From: Weeksellaceae bacterium
Lineage (GTDB): Bacteria > Bacteroidota > Bacteroidia > Flavobacteriales > Weeksellaceae
Assembly (NCBI GenBank): GCA_019459455.1
Contig: JAIBEX010000009.1
Span: forward strand, 186,001-250,000
DNA length: 64,000 nucleotides
Reading direction: 5' to 3'
Part shown: positions 17,365-26,114 of the stretch, piece by piece
Layout: each line of letters starts with the position of its first letter
How positions within the stretch are numbered: the first letter of the stretch is position 1
Made by a program: the position numbers and the translations under genes
Notes under the pieces: model-generated
The model's database searches: none
What the model was told of the DNA's origin: nothing
The model's input: the letters and a program-made list of their open reading frames with translations, nothing else

Positions 17365-17372
17365 CAAAAATA
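17365..17372 (-). promoter_or_regulatory. Candidate -7 box directly upstream of sugE
   Basis: On the minus strand TATTTTTG ends four bases before the ATG at 17360, predicting a leaderless transcript. Confidence 0.45.
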
Positions 17373-17436
17373 TAAAAATATGTACACCCTCACCCACGAA
17401 TGTATTAATTATCAAGGCTCTTTCAAATGACAATCC

Positions 17437-17444
17437 TATATTTG
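17437..17444 (+). promoter_or_regulatory. Candidate -7 box directly upstream of the MFS gene
   Basis: TATATTTG ends four bases before the GTG start at 17449. It is back to back with the sugE box 65 bases away. Confidence 0.45.
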
Positions 17445-17448
17445 CGCG

Positions 17449-18684
17449 GTGATTTCCCTTGAGCCCATAAAAACCCTTGGAATCCCCGAATTCAGGAACC
17501 TAATGACGGGAAGGTTTTTTCTCGTGCTCTCCTTCCGGATGCTGGCCACCCTGCTCGGATGGTGGGTCTACCAACTCACGAAAGACCCCTTCGCCATTGG
17601 TTTAATTGGACTTTCCGAGGTCATTCCGGCAGTAAGTTCCGCGCTTTATGCCGGCCACGTAATAGACAATTCCGAGAAGAAAAGGCTCCTACTAATCTGT
17701 AATTATGCCTATGTATTACTGATCGGATTTCTGGCTGCACTCGCTTATTTTGCAGATGGTACGCAAACGCTGAGCAATCATGAAATAACGTACTTTATCT
17801 ACGGAACCATATTTTTTACGGGGATTTGCCGTGCGTTCATAGGACCGCTGGTGCCGTCCATGATTCCAAAGGTGGTGGGAACAGAAAAACTTCCCGCAGC
17901 AATTACCATCAACCAGGCAACGTTCCTTACAGCCTCTGTCACGGGTCATGCGCTGGGCGGCTTCTTTATCCATTGGTTTGATATTTCAGGAACACTGTTT
18001 ATCATTGTAGCGCTTATGTTTGTGGCTTCCCTGTTTTTCTGGTTCATCAATCCTCATCACTCCCAAAACAGCGGTGAAAAGGTGAAGGTAATGGAAAGTA
18101 TGAAAGAAGGACTGCAGTACATCTACAAAACAAAGGAAATCATGGGTGCCCTGCTGCTGGACATGTTTGCCGTACTCTTTGGCGGTGCGGTGGCTATGAT
18201 TCCGGTGTTTGCCAGTGACATCCTGAAAGTGGGATCTCAGGGATTCGGTTTGCTGAATGCCGCGTCGGACATCGGAGCCATGCTGATCATCATTACGCTC
18301 GCTTTTATTCCTTTACGAAGGAACCAGGGTAAGATATTACTTTTCGCCGTCGCCGGATTCGGTATCTGCATCATCGGCTTCGGTCTGTCTAAGCTTTACT
18401 GGCTCTCCTTTTTCTTTCTGGTGCTTAGCGGAATCCTGGACGGCATTTCGGTGGTCATCCGCGGGACCATTGTACAGCTGAAAACGCCGGACAAAATACG
18501 CGGCAGGGTGCTGAGCGTGAATTCCATTTTCATTATGAGCAGCAATGAACTGGGACAGTTTGAAAGTGGCGTGGCCGCGAAACTGCTAGGAGTGGTGCGG
18601 TCTGTGGTTTTTGGCGGTACCATGACGCTGCTTATTGCCCTTGCGGTATCCAGGAATGCAAAACTCCGGAAGATGCAATATTAA
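17449..18684 (+). CDS. MFS transporter, MFS_3 (EntS-like) type
   Basis: 411 residues with about 12 membrane helices, a secondary transporter of the inner membrane. Conserved features are FRNLMTGRFFLVLSFRM at the first helix and AGHVIDNSEKKRLLL in the loop between helices 2 and 3, which is the typical basic MFS loop motif. IRGRVLSVNSIF before helix 11 is characteristic of the EntS-like group, whose members export siderophores or drugs. Substrate is unknown. The GTG at 17449 is used as start because the family sequence begins there and the TAnnTTTG box ends four bases upstream. It is divergent from sugE. Confidence 0.88.
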   Translation: MISLEPIKTLGIPEFRNLMTGRFFLVLSFRMLATLLGWWVYQLTKDPFAIGLIGLSEVIPAVSSALYAGHVIDNSEKKRLLLICNYAYVLLIGFLAALAYFADGTQTLSNHEITYFIYGTIFFTGICRAFIGPLVPSMIPKVVGTEKLPAAITINQATFLTASVTGHALGGFFIHWFDISGTLFIIVALMFVASLFFWFINPHHSQNSGEKVKVMESMKEGLQYIYKTKEIMGALLLDMFAVLFGGAVAMIPVFASDILKVGSQGFGLLNAASDIGAMLIIITLAFIPLRRNQGKILLFAVAGFGICIIGFGLSKLYWLSFFFLVLSGILDGISVVIRGTIVQLKTPDKIRGRVLSVNSIFIMSSNELGQFESGVAAKLLGVVRSVVFGGTMTLLIALAVSRNAKLRKMQY

Positions 18685-18721
18685 ACAGTCTTAATTCTTT
18701 TTTCAGAAGAAACTTCAAAAA

Positions 18722-18753
18722 TTTGTTGATTCTGTTATAAATATCTATTTTTG
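18722..18753 (+). promoter_or_regulatory. Promoter of the 18773-21514 gene pair
   Basis: ATTTGTTG gives a TTTG at 18722-18725 or TTG at 18726-18728. TATTTTTG follows at 18746-18753, with spacers of 20 or 17 bases. This is one of the best matches in the window. The start codon is 19 bases on. Confidence 0.7.
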
Positions 18754-18772
18754 TTGACATTACTTTTTAGAC

Positions 18773-19432
18773 ATGAAAAAAATATTATTTACTTTCTATT
18801 TCATTGGTTTAGGTATGTTGGTTGGTGCTCAGGGCACGAACGACAAGAAAATGCTTGAAAACATTGCTAAAATGAAGTCTGCAGCTACTGTACAGAACTT
18901 CACCGATCTCAGGTATAGTTTTGCTAGTATGGCAGGTAACGGAAGCTCAAGTTGGCTACCCTACTATTACACTGCATTAAGTTCTCTGAAAGAAGGAGAG
19001 GCACATCTGAAAAACGGACAGACCCAACTGGCCGAAGATGGCCCCGTAACGGCTGCCAAGTACCTGGACCCGGTCATGGAAAAGGAGAAGAATAACGCGG
19101 AATTCAATATCCTACTTGGTATGATCCATTCTTTTAAAGCGCGGCTTAAAGGTGCGGAAAAGGATATGAAACTCGCTGCGGGTTATCTTGCAGCAGCTGA
19201 AAAACTGGATCCAAAAAATCCAAGAGCGGCGTTGCTGAAAGCAGAAATAAAATATTTTACACCTGAAGATAATGGTGGAAACAAAGCACAGGGAATTGAA
19301 CTTTATAAGGAAGCGCTGAAAAAATTCGACAGCTACAAAATAAAAACAAAACTTGATCCGGACTGGGGCAGGGACGTCGCGGAATATTATGCATCTTTCA
19401 ATCAGCCTGCGCTCACTCTATTAACCAAATAA
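18773..19432 (+). CDS. Periplasmic TPR-like protein
   Basis: 219 residues with a signal peptide (cleavage after VGAQG, about residue 20) and an all-helical, Ala/Lys/Leu-rich body. Repeated helix pairs around YLDPVMEKEKNNAEFNILL, YLAAAEKLDPKNPRAALLKAE and GIELYKEALKKF look like degenerate tetratricopeptide repeats. TPR proteins hold partner proteins; no catalytic motif is visible. It is 12 bases before the type IX cargo gene and shares its promoter, so it may act in its folding, export or anchoring. That role is inference. Confidence 0.75.
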   Translation: MKKILFTFYFIGLGMLVGAQGTNDKKMLENIAKMKSAATVQNFTDLRYSFASMAGNGSSSWLPYYYTALSSLKEGEAHLKNGQTQLAEDGPVTAAKYLDPVMEKEKNNAEFNILLGMIHSFKARLKGAEKDMKLAAGYLAAAEKLDPKNPRAALLKAEIKYFTPEDNGGNKAQGIELYKEALKKFDSYKIKTKLDPDWGRDVAEYYASFNQPALTLLTK

Positions 19433-19444
19433 CCGGGAGAACTT

Positions 19445-21514
19445 ATGAAAAAATTTTTACTATCGTTACTGTTAATCATTTCAACATTTGGTTACGGACA
19501 GTCAGACTGCATCTCAGCCATTCCTGTTTGCGGTAATTCCAACATCGCCTACACGCCCTCCGGTTACGGTCTTATAGATGAAGAACTGGGCGGATGCATG
19601 GGTACCGACGAAAGATATACCGTGTGGTATCAATTTACTGCGGGTACTGCGGGTACTTTGGCTTTTACCATTGAACCGAATGTATTTGCTGATGATTATG
19701 ATTTTGCTGTTTACGGACCAAACATCCCTTGTTCGCAGGTAGGTACACCCAGCGGACAACCCATCAGATGTAACTATTCGGGGCTTGACGGCCCTACAGG
19801 GTTAAGCCTAACAGTAACTCATCCAACGGTAAGCGGTGTGTGGAGTGGATTCCTTAATGTATTACCGGGAGAGACCTATTATCTGGTTGTTGACAACTTC
19901 AGTATGTCAACTAATGGTTTCACCTTAACGTGGAGCGGAACTGCGGAACTGCTTTCGCCTTTTGACGATCCTGCTATCCAACCGAACCCTTTTATCGAGC
20001 CGGGGCAAAATAACGACGGTATCGTGAAACTTTGCGACTTCCCGACTACGTTTGATTTCTCGACGCTTACGCCACAGATTGTTAATGGAAATCCAAATTT
20101 TATAGTGACTTACCATTACAACACGAATGACCTTCTTTCGGGAAACAACCCAATCCTGAACCCTATTTTGGTTAATACCACAACTACCTATCATTATGCA
20201 ATTTCCTATGTGGACCCTCTGAACCCTAACAGCCCAATAAGCCAGTGTAAGGAGTTTGGAACGGTGAACTTCGAAGATGTATCATTCGATCTGAATCCGA
20301 TTACCCTTACAGCATGCAGCAATTATACCAGTGGTGTTGCACTGTATGACCTTACCACTGCAAATGTGTATACAGGAACGCAAACGATGACCTCCATAAA
20401 GTATTACGCTACTTTATCTGATATGCAGACGGGCGCTAACGAAATCACTAACAACCAGGCCCAGGCCTATATGTCGGCGCAGGGTACTGTATATGTAAAA
20501 TATATTTCCGAGTACGGCTGTGAGGAATATACAACCATCACCCTTGCATTCTATCCGCCTATTGATATTAAGGAAGCTACCCTTACGGAATGTTTTATCG
20601 CTGGAACCCCGCTGGTTTCTGAGTTTGACCTTACCACTGCAAACATAACAGCAACGATTCCCAATACGAAGAATTTTTATCCTTCACTTCAGGACGCGGT
20701 AAGTGACACCAATAGCATTGCAAATCCGAACGTCTATTCTTCTATAAGCACTACGGTTTATGCCAGAATTTACAGTGTGAACGGATGCTGGAACATTGCT
20801 AAAATTAACCTGGTGGTTACACCGCCAACCTACTCCTCAGTGCTCCTTGATAAAATCATTTGTGTGGAAGACAGAACCACGCTGGATGCCGGAGCCGGAT
20901 TCCAGGCGTACCAGTGGAGTACAGGAGCTACAACGCAGGTAATTTCCAACGTGAGTGTTGGTGAATACTGGGTAGACCTTACTACCGAGGGCTGTGTAAC
21001 AAGACAGACCGTTAAGGTGTATGCATCGCCAACTCCTGTTATTACGAATATCGATATTACAAACAATACAGTTACAGTAACCGCCACAGGTGGAACGCTC
21101 CCTTATCAGTTTTCACTGGACAACATAAACTGGCAGGATTCCAACGTATTCACCAATGTACCCAGAGGTCAGGCAACTATCTATGTGAAAGATGCCTACG
21201 ACTGTGACCCGTCTGTCGTGGAAATCACGGTGCCGAACCTGGTAAACGCGATTACTCCCAACGCCGATAACGTAAATGACTATCTGGACTATTCAGCACT
21301 TGGATATAAGAAGGATGTTGTACTCACCGTTTACGACCGCTACGGAACCAAAATACATGTTGGTGACAAGACCAACATGTACCAGTGGGACGGAAGGACC
21401 GGCAACAAGAAAGTGGAAACCGGTACCTACTGGTATACCATTACCTGGTCCGATCCTGTAACCAAAGTTCCATCTCAATATTCAGGGTGGATTCTGGTGA
21501 AAAACAGGGATTAA
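19445..21514 (+). CDS. Secreted protein with type IX secretion C-terminal domain (gliding-motility type)
   Basis: 689 residues. A signal peptide (residues 1-18) is followed by DCISAIPVCGNSN. A first beta-sandwich domain up to about residue 160 (TVWYQFTAG, YYLVVDNFS) resembles domains of gliding-associated surface proteins. Several repeated units follow, each with a FDLTTAN or YDLTTAN motif (about residues 300 and 395). The C-terminal 85 residues, from ITPNADNVNDYL through YDRYGTKI and WDGRTGNKKVETGTYWY, form a CHU_C/type B sorting domain recognised by T9SS in Bacteroidota. The protein should be exported to the cell surface or medium; adhesion is plausible. A strong terminator follows. Confidence 0.9.
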   Translation: MKKFLLSLLLIISTFGYGQSDCISAIPVCGNSNIAYTPSGYGLIDEELGGCMGTDERYTVWYQFTAGTAGTLAFTIEPNVFADDYDFAVYGPNIPCSQVGTPSGQPIRCNYSGLDGPTGLSLTVTHPTVSGVWSGFLNVLPGETYYLVVDNFSMSTNGFTLTWSGTAELLSPFDDPAIQPNPFIEPGQNNDGIVKLCDFPTTFDFSTLTPQIVNGNPNFIVTYHYNTNDLLSGNNPILNPILVNTTTTYHYAISYVDPLNPNSPISQCKEFGTVNFEDVSFDLNPITLTACSNYTSGVALYDLTTANVYTGTQTMTSIKYYATLSDMQTGANEITNNQAQAYMSAQGTVYVKYISEYGCEEYTTITLAFYPPIDIKEATLTECFIAGTPLVSEFDLTTANITATIPNTKNFYPSLQDAVSDTNSIANPNVYSSISTTVYARIYSVNGCWNIAKINLVVTPPTYSSVLLDKIICVEDRTTLDAGAGFQAYQWSTGATTQVISNVSVGEYWVDLTTEGCVTRQTVKVYASPTPVITNIDITNNTVTVTATGGTLPYQFSLDNINWQDSNVFTNVPRGQATIYVKDAYDCDPSVVEITVPNLVNAITPNADNVNDYLDYSALGYKKDVVLTVYDRYGTKIHVGDKTNMYQWDGRTGNKKVETGTYWYTITWSDPVTKVPSQYSGWILVKNRD

Positions 21515-21537
21515 AGATTTTTAACTCCTAATTTGAA

Positions 21538-21569
21538 ATCACCCCAATCTGTTTGGGGTGATTTTTTAT
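21538..21569 (+). terminator. Rho-independent terminator
   Basis: ATCACCCCAA pairs perfectly (10 bp) with TTGGGGTGAT around a 5-base loop, followed by a T-run. It ends the unit at 18773-21514. Confidence 0.92.
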
Positions 21570-21658
21570 TAACAGAACAGCCTGTTCACTATCAGGATTT
21601 TAGCCCATATTTTTAAGGAATGTTAGTTAATAATAAGAAGTAAACTTTTCAAAAAAAC

Positions 21659-21666
21659 TATCTTTG
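21659..21666 (+). promoter_or_regulatory. Candidate -7 box directly upstream of dnaB
   Basis: TATCTTTG ends four bases before the dnaB ATG at 21671, predicting an almost leaderless mRNA. No -33 TTG at normal distance. Confidence 0.5.
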
Positions 21667-21670
21667 CGAT

Positions 21671-23260
21671 ATGGCTCAGAAAGAAACGTTATCCTCGCTC
21701 ATCCATGGGAATTTTGCCCGCGAACTTTCCATTTCTGATGGAAAAATGCCACCTAACGCGCTGGATTTCGAACGTTTGGTCATCGGGACCTTCCTGATTG
21801 ACAAAAAAGGGCTGGACTACTCCATTGACCTCCTGCAGCCGGATGTTTTCTACGATCCCCGCCATCAGACCATCTTCACCATCATCCAGAAAATGTATCT
21901 GGAAAACCATCCTGTGGATTTAGTTACCGTAATCAACGAACTGAAGAAGGATGGAAAACTGGGCCAGGCCGGCGGGGACCATTATATCATCGAACTGACC
22001 CTTGGGGTTTCATCCAGTGCTCACATTGAGTATCACGTTCGGGTCATCCTGGAGAAATTCATTCTTCGGAGCCTTATCAATGTTTCGGCTAATGTAATCG
22101 ACAGTTCGTATAAAGAATCCACCGATGTTTTTGAACTCCTGGACAAAGCCGAGCAGAGTTTTTTTGAAATTACGAACGGGACCATAAAGAAAGGATTTGA
22201 TACCGCTAACTCCCTTGTGAAGCAGGCCATTGACACGATTAAATCACTGAAAGACAAAGAAGGTATTTCCGGAATCCCGTCCGGCTTCAAGGATATTGAC
22301 AAGGAAACCGGCGGCTGGCAGAATTCAGACCTCATCATCATTGCGGCACGTCCCGCGATGGGTAAGACCGCCTTCCTGCTCTCCATGGCCAGGAATATTG
22401 CCGTGCAGCATGATATCCCGCTGGCATTATTTTCCCTGGAAATGGCATCGGTGCAGCTTATTACCCGAATGATTGCCTCCGAGACCGGAATTTCTTCAGA
22501 AAAATTAAGGAAAGGACAGATGAGCGATGAAGAATGGCAACGGCTGTTCTCAAACGTCTCGGCTCTGGAAAATGCACCCCTGTACATCGACGAAACTCCT
22601 TCCCTTTCCGTATTTGACTTCCGTGCGAAATGCCGACGGCTTGTGATGCAGCATGGTGTGAAAATAATCATGGTGGATTATCTTCAGCTTATGACCGCCA
22701 ACTCCGGAAAAGGAGGCGCAGGAAACCGGGAACAGGAAATTGCAACCATTTCAAGGTCGCTAAAGGCCATTGCAAAGGAACTCAACGTTCCGGTGATTGC
22801 CCTGTCGCAATTGTCCAGAAGTGTGGAAACCCGTCCGGGAAAGAGACCCCAACTTTCTGACTTACGGGAATCCGGTGCGATTGAGCAGGATGCGGATATC
22901 GTATCCTTCATCTTCCGTCCCGAATATTACAAGATAAAGACTTGGGACAATGACGAGGACGGTGCGGAGACACCAACCGACAACCAGGCCGAGCTCATCA
23001 TCGCCAAACACAGGAACGGAGCTACTGCGGATGTACGGCTCTCCTTCCTGAAGAACATCGCTAAATTTTCCGACTTGGACCTTTTCGGCAGTGGGTACGG
23101 CTATCAGCCTTCCAATTTTGGACAGCAGGATGAACCAAGCGGTTTCGACAAGATAAAAACGACCATACAGCCGGGGGCAGCTTTCGACATGCCCGATAAC
23201 TCAGGACTTTCGGGATCCTCCATGAATGATCTGGATGATGATGATGAATTTGCGTTCTAG
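21671..23260 (+). CDS. dnaB: Replicative DNA helicase
   Basis: The hexameric 5'-3' helicase of the replication fork. 529 residues: a DnaB N-terminal domain (about 28-130), a linker helix, and a RecA-like C-terminal domain. The latter has Walker A ARPAMGKTAF near residue 228-237, FSLEMAS, Walker B with IIMVDYLQLM near 335, and SQLSRSVETRPGKRPQLSDLRESGAIEQDAD near 373. The tail of about 50 residues is Gly/Asp-rich and ends in an Asp run. No intein is present. The 3' end overlaps open frame leading into rnhA, but the rnhA start is placed after the stop. Confidence 0.97.
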   Translation: MAQKETLSSLIHGNFARELSISDGKMPPNALDFERLVIGTFLIDKKGLDYSIDLLQPDVFYDPRHQTIFTIIQKMYLENHPVDLVTVINELKKDGKLGQAGGDHYIIELTLGVSSSAHIEYHVRVILEKFILRSLINVSANVIDSSYKESTDVFELLDKAEQSFFEITNGTIKKGFDTANSLVKQAIDTIKSLKDKEGISGIPSGFKDIDKETGGWQNSDLIIIAARPAMGKTAFLLSMARNIAVQHDIPLALFSLEMASVQLITRMIASETGISSEKLRKGQMSDEEWQRLFSNVSALENAPLYIDETPSLSVFDFRAKCRRLVMQHGVKIIMVDYLQLMTANSGKGGAGNREQEIATISRSLKAIAKELNVPVIALSQLSRSVETRPGKRPQLSDLRESGAIEQDADIVSFIFRPEYYKIKTWDNDEDGAETPTDNQAELIIAKHRNGATADVRLSFLKNIAKFSDLDLFGSGYGYQPSNFGQQDEPSGFDKIKTTIQPGAAFDMPDNSGLSGSSMNDLDDDDEFAF

Positions 23261-23309
23261 ATTCCGGGACCGTCCGATTACAGCAGAACCCTACAAAAAT
23301 CTTATCCTT

Positions 23310-23786
23310 TTGAAAATTGAAATCTATACCGACGGCGCATGCAGCGGCAATCCCGGCAAGGGTGGATACGGCATTGTGATGAAAGTACCGGAGAAGAACT
23401 ACGAAAAGCAGTTCTCCAAAGGATTCCGCTTAACGACCAATAACCGTATGGAACTGATGGCGGTGATTGTCGCGCTGGAAAAACTGAAATCACCGGACAA
23501 CGATATCCACATCTATACCGACAGCAAATATGTTTCCGATGCCATCAACCAAAAATGGATTTACGGATGGATTAAGAAAGGGTTCAAGAATGTAAAGAAT
23601 CCCGATTTGTGGAAAAGGATGATCCCACTCCTCAAAACCCATCAGACCACTTTTCACTGGGTGAAGGGCCACGCCGGCCATCCCGAGAACGAAATCTGCG
23701 ACCAGCTGGCAGTAAAAGCTGCACAGGGCGCAACCCTGGAAACGGATAGGTATTTTGAAAGCCAAAAAGATGGTGGTCTTTTCTAA
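23310..23786 (+). CDS. rnhA: Ribonuclease HI
   Basis: It cleaves RNA in RNA-DNA hybrids. From the TTG at 23310 the protein is 158 residues, the normal size. It opens with KIEIYTDGACSGNPGKGGYG, whose Asp is the first catalytic carboxylate. NNRMELMAVI (Glu) follows, then YTDSKYV (Asp), and HWVKGHAGHPENEICDQLA supplies the last His and Asp. Upstream in-frame ATGs from 23226 lie inside the end of dnaB and would add 28 residues of shifted dnaB sequence, so TTG is preferred. The gene follows dnaB by 49 bases. Confidence 0.92.
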   Translation: MKIEIYTDGACSGNPGKGGYGIVMKVPEKNYEKQFSKGFRLTTNNRMELMAVIVALEKLKSPDNDIHIYTDSKYVSDAINQKWIYGWIKKGFKNVKNPDLWKRMIPLLKTHQTTFHWVKGHAGHPENEICDQLAVKAAQGATLETDRYFESQKDGGLF

Positions 23787-23839
23787 CTGATCTCAATTTA
23801 AACATACGTTGAGGCGCAAAGAAAATCAGTCTTCAACAT

Positions 23840-23867
23840 TTGCATCCTGCGACTTTTCCTATATTTG
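23840..23867 (+). promoter_or_regulatory. Promoter of the nitroreductase-nadBC unit
   Basis: TTG at 23840-23842 (part of TTTG), 17 bases, then TATATTTG at 23860-23867. This is a full consensus match. The box ends four bases before the ATG at 23872, so the transcript should be leaderless. Confidence 0.7.
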
Positions 23868-23871
23868 TTTC

Positions 23872-24495
23872 ATGAACTATATTGAATCTTTACAGAAGCG
23901 ATATTCTGTAAAAAAATTTGATCCTTCAAAAAGAGTTCCAGCAGAAACCCTCAGGAATATACTGGAGGCCGGGAAACTTTCGGCCAGTTCCCTGGGCCTT
24001 CAGCCTTATAAGATTCTCGTGATCGAAAGCGAAGAAATGCTTCGTAAACTGATTCCCGCCTTTCATAACCCATCACAGATTTCCACCTGCTCACATCTCA
24101 TCGTCATCGTTTCAAAAAAGGCGGTAGACGGAAGTTATGTGGACGGCTATTTCCGGCATATATCAGAAGTCCGGGAAATTCCAGTTGAAAACCTGAATTT
24201 GTTCCGTAAAAATATTGAAAGTTATACCGAAAATAATATTGAGGTGCATCTGTGGGCAGAGAAACAGGCTTATATTGTCCTGGGAAACCTGATGTTCGCC
24301 GCCGCTCTTGAAAAAGTAGACACCTGCCCGATGGAAGGTTTTAAAGCTGAAATCCTGGAAGAAATTCTGGGCATGGACCCCGAAAAAGAGAAAGTAGCAG
24401 TAACTTTAGCAATCGGTTACCGTTCGGAAGAAGACCATTTCCAGCATATGAAAAAGGTAAGGAAGCCGGATGAGAAACTCTTTAAATTCTTATAA
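23872..24495 (+). CDS. Nitroreductase-family NAD(P)H-dependent oxidoreductase
   Basis: 207 residues of the FMN-dependent nitroreductase fold. RYSVKKFDPSKRV near residues 10-22 is the FMN phosphate-binding arginine motif, LEAGKLSASSLGLQPYKILV follows, and ALEKVDTCPMEGF near 145 and a C-terminal GYRSEED segment are typical of NfsB-like enzymes. Substrates may be quinones, flavins or nitroaromatics. The ATG at 23872 is chosen over one at 23809 because the family sequence starts there and the promoter lies in between. nadB follows after six bases, which suggests one operon. Confidence 0.9.
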   Translation: MNYIESLQKRYSVKKFDPSKRVPAETLRNILEAGKLSASSLGLQPYKILVIESEEMLRKLIPAFHNPSQISTCSHLIVIVSKKAVDGSYVDGYFRHISEVREIPVENLNLFRKNIESYTENNIEVHLWAEKQAYIVLGNLMFAAALEKVDTCPMEGFKAEILEEILGMDPEKEKVAVTLAIGYRSEEDHFQHMKKVRKPDEKLFKFL

Positions 24496-24501
24496 ATATT
24501 T

Positions 24502-26100
24502 ATGATCAAAGCAGATGTACTTGTCATTGGTTCCGGGATTTCCGGACTTTCCTATGCGATAAAGATCTCCGAAAGAATGCCCGATGCAAAAATCACCATC
24601 GTTACCAAGGCTGATGAGGACGAGAGCAATACCAAATATGCGCAGGGGGGACTGGCAGTAGTGACGGATTTTAACAACGACAATTTCCAGAAACACATTG
24701 ACGATACCATGCGCGCAGGAGACGGGGAAAACAACCTGGATACTGTAAAGATGGTGATCCGGGAAGGTCCGGCACGTTTTCAGGAATTGGTAGACTGGGG
24801 AACCCGTTTCGACACAGAAAAAGATGGCGATTTCAAACTCGGAAGAGAAGGCGGCCATACCGAAAACCGGATCGTCCACCACAAGGACGTTACCGGCGCC
24901 GAAATTGAAAGGGCCCTGCTTGCGACCATCAACAGATCTCCGAATATTGAAATCCTGCCACATCACTATGTAATTGACCTCATCACCCAGCACCACGTGC
25001 CGGGCAAAGAACTCAACACCGTCGATATATCCTGCTACGGGGCTTACATTCTGGATGCAAGGAATAAAAAAATCAAAAAAATCACCGCGAAAATCACGCT
25101 TGTAGCCACCGGAGGCGCCGGGCATGTCTATAAAAACACCACCAATCCGGTGATTGCAACCGGCGACGGGATTGCCTTCGTACACCGTGCGCGGGGCAAA
25201 GTTTCGAACATGCAGTATTATCAGTTCCATCCTACTGCCCTGTATTCCAAGCGGGACGGTATGCTTTTCCTGATTTCCGAGGCCGTACGCGGCGACGGAG
25301 CGAAACTGAGCCTGAAAAACGGTGAAAAGTTCATGCACAGGTATGACGAACGTGAGGAACTGGCCTCGCGTGATATTGTAGCCCGAGCAATAGACAATGA
25401 ACTTAAAATTTCCGGTGATGATTATGTTGGATTGGACTGCCGGGATATGGACCGCGAAAAATTTGTAGAGCATTTCCCCAATATTTATCAGAAGTGCATC
25501 AGCGAAGGTATCGATCCTTTTAACCAGCTGATCCCTGTTGTCCCTGCCTGTCATTACCTCATGGGTGGAATTGTGGTGGATATGGACGGGCAGAGTTCCA
25601 TTAAGAATCTGTTTGCTGTAGGGGAATGCACGAATTCGGGTCTGCACGGTGCCAATCGCCTGGCTTCCAATTCTCTGCTGGAAGGTCTGGTTTTCGGGCA
25701 CAAGGCGGCACTGAAGACAGTAGAACTGCTGGAGATTAACGATTTTAATTTTGAAGATTTAAAAGCGGTACCGGAATGGAATGAGGAAGGGATGAAAATG
25801 ATGGATGAGATGGTGATGATCACCTACCTTCGCAGGCAGCTCCAGGAAATGATGAGTGACCTCGTAAGCATTGTGCGCAGCAACGAACGCCTGCAGCTTG
25901 CAAAAAGGAAACAGCGCGAAATCTTTGAGGCCGTGACCGAGCTTTACAACTACTCCATTCTTTCGCCGCAACTCTCAGAACTCAGGAATCTGGTGAATAT
26001 CTCTTACCTTATCATCAAACATTCCATTCAGATGAACGAGAACAAGGGCTCTTTCTATAATAAGGATCTCGCCACAAAACCACTCACCATCCACGAATAA
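24502..26100 (+). CDS. nadB: L-aspartate oxidase
   Basis: It oxidises L-aspartate to iminoaspartate with FAD, the first step of de novo NAD synthesis. The 532 residues begin with the FAD-binding GSGISGLSYA motif (about 9-18). SNTKYAQGGLAVV follows near 42, the substrate loop GREGGHTENRIVHHKDVTG near 114, and GECTNSGLHGANRLASNSLLEGLVFG near 374. The gene lies 14 bases before nadC, as expected for the pathway; nadA is not in the window. Length and motifs separate it from succinate dehydrogenase flavoproteins. Confidence 0.96.
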   Translation: MIKADVLVIGSGISGLSYAIKISERMPDAKITIVTKADEDESNTKYAQGGLAVVTDFNNDNFQKHIDDTMRAGDGENNLDTVKMVIREGPARFQELVDWGTRFDTEKDGDFKLGREGGHTENRIVHHKDVTGAEIERALLATINRSPNIEILPHHYVIDLITQHHVPGKELNTVDISCYGAYILDARNKKIKKITAKITLVATGGAGHVYKNTTNPVIATGDGIAFVHRARGKVSNMQYYQFHPTALYSKRDGMLFLISEAVRGDGAKLSLKNGEKFMHRYDEREELASRDIVARAIDNELKISGDDYVGLDCRDMDREKFVEHFPNIYQKCISEGIDPFNQLIPVVPACHYLMGGIVVDMDGQSSIKNLFAVGECTNSGLHGANRLASNSLLEGLVFGHKAALKTVELLEINDFNFEDLKAVPEWNEEGMKMMDEMVMITYLRRQLQEMMSDLVSIVRSNERLQLAKRKQREIFEAVTELYNYSILSPQLSELRNLVNISYLIIKHSIQMNENKGSFYNKDLATKPLTIHE

Positions 26101-26114
26101 AACTTACTATTTAG

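Noticed and set aside
24490-25701. A long open frame (403 codons) antisense to nadB
   Set aside because: It lies wholly inside the well-supported nadB gene, its product has no recognisable domain, and it is best explained as a shadow of nadB codon bias.
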